Positions 6,641 to 8,275 of a stretch of 8,275 bases of DNA are shown here, in pieces (position 1 is the stretch's first letter; the number at the start of each line of letters is the position of its first letter). Both the position numbers and the translations under genes were made by a program. The notes beneath the pieces were generated by a model, which was not told the DNA's origin, ran no database searches, and worked only from the letters and a program-made list of their open reading frames with translations. This DNA comes from Flavobacteriales bacterium CG_4_9_14_3_um_filter_32_8 (lineage in GTDB: Bacteria; Bacteroidota; Bacteroidia; Flavobacteriales_E; Vicingaceae): assembly GCA_002790175.1 (NCBI GenBank), contig PFUQ01000081.1, positions 643 to 8,917 of the forward strand, read 5' to 3'.

Positions 6641-7504
6641 TTATAAATAAGTTTGAAGATTATTAGCTCTAGATAATCTTCTTAATCTTCTCAACCCACG
6701 TTCTTTTATTTGTCTAATTCGTTCTCTAGTTAATCCAAAATGGTTCCCTATCTCTTCTAAAGTCATTTCTTTTCTTCCACTCAAACCATAAAATAAACGA
6801 ATTACTTCTGCTTCCATTCCTTTAAGGTAAGTAAGTGTTCTCTCAATATCTGTTGACAATGATTCATGAATTAAAGAATCATTTGGTGCAGGAGTATTTT
6901 CACCTTCAATAACACTAATTAAGCTGTTATTGTCATCATCATTAGCCATTGGAGCATCCAAAGAAGCTTGTTTTTTCGACATTCTTCTCGAATTTTGAAC
7001 TTTTTCAATATCCATATCTAAAATCTCAGCTAATTCTTCATCAGTTGGTTCTCTTTCAACTGTTTGTTCAAATTCGCTAGATGCCCGGTTAATTTTTTGA
7101 ATTTCACCTAAACGATTATGTGGTAGTCGAATTGTCCTTGAATTATCCGCAGCAGCTTTTAAAATGCTCTGTCTAATCCACCAAACGGCATAAGAAATAA
7201 ATTTAAAACCCTTGGTATGGTCGTAACGTTTTGCCGCTTCAATAAGCCCTAAATTTCCTTCGTTAATTAAATCTTCTAGGGTTAATCCTGTATTTTGGTA
7301 TTGCTTAGCAACACTAATAACAAATCTTAAGTTAGCTCTCACTAATTTATTTAAAGCAAATTCATCTCCAGTTTTAATCTTTTGTGCTAAATCAACTTCT
7401 TCATCAGCAGTAATCATCGCTTCTCTAGATACTTCTTGCAAATATTTTTCAAGAGATTTACTTTCTCTTTTGGTTATCTGTTGTGTAATTTTTAATTGTC
7501 TCAT
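6641..7504 (-). CDS. rpoD: Primary sigma-70 factor RpoD/SigA
   Basis: The 287-residue protein is the housekeeping sigma factor that directs RNA polymerase to promoters. Region 1.2 covers about 17-50 (SLEKYLQEVSREAMIT). Region 2 covers about 51-121 and includes NLRFVISVAKQYQ, LEDLINEGNLGLIEAAKRYD and the promoter-opening and -10-reading segment YAVWWIRQSILKA (105-117). Region 3 spans about 130-180. Region 4 spans about 218-277 with the -35-reading helix-turn-helix in TLEEIGNHFGLTRERIRQIKERG (248-270). There is no region 1.1 and no large insert between 1.2 and 2, as is normal for Bacteroidota primary sigma factors of this length. The ATG start is followed directly by MRQLKITQQITKRE, the usual N-terminus in the phylum. 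It has its own terminator downstream and a 186-base leader upstream. Confidence 0.96.
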   Translation of the reverse strand: MRQLKITQQITKRESKSLEKYLQEVSREAMITADEEVDLAQKIKTGDEFALNKLVRANLRFVISVAKQYQNTGLTLEDLINEGNLGLIEAAKRYDHTKGFKFISYAVWWIRQSILKAAADNSRTIRLPHNRLGEIQKINRASSEFEQTVEREPTDEELAEILDMDIEKVQNSRRMSKKQASLDAPMANDDDNNSLISVIEGENTPAPNDSLIHESLSTDIERTLTYLKGMEAEVIRLFYGLSGRKEMTLEEIGNHFGLTRERIRQIKERGLRRLRRLSRANNLQTYL

Positions 7505-7690
7505 AATACTTTCACTCTGTTTATATTAACACCCCTCAAAAACTGTGCTATAATTCATCTTATTCTCAACTTTTTCTATTTGATATATTAATAACGAAAA
7601 AAAAGGCTAAAAGTTGCTTGAATTTATGTTTTTTAACATCATTTAACATTTTCGCCGTCATTATGTCAGTAGTAAACTCATTTTTTTTAG
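7505..7690 (-). other. Leader/intergenic region upstream of rpoD
   Basis: This 186-base gap contains no convincing gene. It holds two direct copies of TTTAACAT (7632-7639 and 7642-7649, 10 bases apart start to start). The first copy is also part of a small 5-bp hairpin, ATGTT-TTTT-AACAT (7626-7639). Several A/T tracts are present. No clear TAnnTTTG promoter element could be placed, although the rpoD promoter is presumably here. No terminator for the upstream gene was seen, so read-through into rpoD is possible. Confidence 0.4.
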
Positions 7691-8158
7691 CTATTTTATT
7701 TTTCTAATAATTACTTTATTTTCTTTAGTTTCAACAATCCAATTATTATCAAATACTCTTCTTATATAACGATTGTAAAGTGCTAAACGTACATTTCTGT
7801 TTTTAATTTTTTCTTTATCACTTTGTTCTCCTGTATATTCAAAGAGGTTGATGTTAGGATGCTCCATTCGGTATAATTGAACAATTTTTACAATTGTTGC
7901 CATTACTTTATAAACTTCACCTTTGTTCGTTAAACTATATTCTTCACCATCGTATTCATCATTGGTTACTCCAAAGACAATAGTGGCGTTTAATATGTTA
8001 TTTTGTTTCCTCCCAAAACGGACTTCGTAAATTACATCACTATCCGTAGTAAAAGAATACACTGTTCCACTTTTAATAACAGGAGGAATAATTTGATATG
8101 GTTCTATATTATTTGGCAAGGTTTTGAAAACGCTAATATTCAAAAAAAAAATTAACAT
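7691..8158 (-). CDS. Conserved-looking protein of unknown function, 155 residues
   Basis: I do not recognise a characterised function. The body (about residues 30-155) has the look of a compact alpha/beta domain: VYSFTTDSDVIYEVRFGRK, then NATIVFGVTNDEYDGEEYSLTNKGEVYKVMATIVKIV, then NLFEYTGE and a basic C-terminal stretch RLALYNRYIRRVFDNNWIVE. I have the impression of similar small hypothetical proteins in Bacteroidota and their phages, but cannot name the family. The first roughly 13 residues (MLIFFLNISVFKT) are hydrophobic but have no typical positively charged start or clean cleavage site, so a signal peptide is doubtful. The frame stays open upstream of the ATG, but no better start codon was seen there. 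It is divergent from the gene at 8214 and lies 186 bases upstream of rpoD on the same strand. Confidence 0.7.
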   Translation of the reverse strand: MLIFFLNISVFKTLPNNIEPYQIIPPVIKSGTVYSFTTDSDVIYEVRFGRKQNNILNATIVFGVTNDEYDGEEYSLTNKGEVYKVMATIVKIVQLYRMEHPNINLFEYTGEQSDKEKIKNRNVRLALYNRYIRRVFDNNWIVETKENKVIIRKIK

Positions 8159-8185
8159 AAAAAAATATTTAAAACGATTTTGTAT

Positions 8186-8197
8186 TATTGTACAATA
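8186..8197. promoter_or_regulatory. Perfect 12-bp palindrome in the divergent intergenic region
   Basis: TATTGTACAATA is its own reverse complement and sits in the 55-base gap between two divergent genes. It overlaps the -7 candidate of the minus-strand gene and lies 16 bases before the plus-strand ATG. The position fits an operator for either gene, but AT-rich palindromes of this size do occur by chance. Confidence 0.3.
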
Positions 8198-8221
8198 GTA
8201 AAAAAATAAATAAATGGCAAA
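8193..8221 (-). promoter_or_regulatory. Candidate Bacteroidota-type promoter for the 155-residue unknown gene
   Basis: On the minus strand, TACTATTG (8200-8193) matches the TAnnTTTG -7 consensus at all but one defined position, and TTTG (8221-8218) lies 17 bases upstream as a -33 element. The spacing is slightly shorter than the usual 19 or so. The -33 element would lie inside the start of the divergent gene. Confidence 0.3.
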
Positions 8222-8275
8222 ATTTGGTAAATGGATAGGTGGTGGTTTAGGTTGGGCAGTTGGTGGACCAATTGG
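8214..8275 (+). CDS. Start of a TerB/DnaJ-like protein gene; 3' end outside window
   Basis: An ATG at 8214 opens a frame that runs to the window edge and encodes MAKFGKWIGGGLGWAVGGPI plus the start of one more residue. This Gly-rich opening (FGKWIGGGLGWAxGGPIG) is characteristic of Bacteroidota proteins with a TerB-like domain, often coupled to a DnaJ domain (DjlA-like), where it forms a short hydrophobic membrane-associating segment. With only 20 complete codons visible the rest of the architecture cannot be checked. No Shine-Dalgarno sequence precedes it; the upstream bases are an A/T tract, as is common in this phylum. Confidence 0.6.
   Translation, partial: MAKFGKWIGGGLGWAVGGPI

Noticed and set aside
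7526..7558. Ten-codon minus-strand frame in the rpoD leader (MNYSTVFEGC), ending 21 bases before the rpoD ATG
   Set aside because: Too short to support from sequence alone; no amino-acid bias of an attenuator peptide and no hairpin pair typical of attenuation.
7651..7670. Possible inverted repeat around CATTATG upstream of rpoD
   Set aside because: Only three base pairs flank the centre perfectly; the wider arms mismatch, so it is not distinguishable from chance.

Overview
The window is AT-rich and looks like a chromosomal segment of a Bacteroidota bacterium, most likely of the Flavobacteriia type. The main reasons are a compact 287-residue primary sigma factor without region 1.1 or the large non-conserved insert, which is typical of that phylum; gene starts without Shine-Dalgarno sequences; secreted proteins whose signal peptides end in FSQ or NAQ; and an M16 peptidase with a LolA-like tail. 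No mobile element, phage gene, CRISPR array, tRNA or rRNA was seen.

Layout. Positions 1-1313 (+) hold the 3' part of an M16 (insulinase-like) peptidase gene. It converges on a minus-strand gene cluster at a perfect 18-bp inverted repeat that can terminate transcription both ways (1323-1359). The cluster, read right to left, has four genes with gaps of only 2-8 bases: a 994-residue outer-membrane-barrel protein with a cysteine/histidine repeat tail (6510-3526), a TPMT-like SAM methyltransferase (3522-2941), a secreted NlpC/P60 peptidase (2932-2429) and a CaiB/BaiF family CoA transferase (2426-1362). Upstream of the cluster lie a large imperfect palindrome (6521-6558) and the intrinsic terminator of the next gene, the primary sigma factor rpoD (7504-6641). 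A 186-base leader separates rpoD from a small gene of unknown function (8158-7691). That gene diverges from the first 62 bases of a plus-strand gene resembling TerB/DnaJ-type proteins (8214 onward).

The most unusual item is the 994-residue protein. Its N-terminal third is a signal peptide plus a predicted small beta-barrel, followed by a Pro/Thr linker and an Ig-like segment. The remaining roughly 590 residues are 14 tandem copies of a roughly 40-residue unit with a nearly invariant frame: Cys-His, a variable stretch, Trp-x2-His-x2-His-Gly-Asp-x2-Gly-x-Cys. The array gives 28 cysteines and at least 42 conserved histidines and has clear signs of duplication at several scales. A metal-binding or disulfide-stabilised envelope function is a reasonable hypothesis, but nothing in the window proves it. 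The other three genes of the cluster are metabolic or cell-wall enzymes with no obvious shared pathway, so the operon may be a transcriptional unit rather than a functional system.
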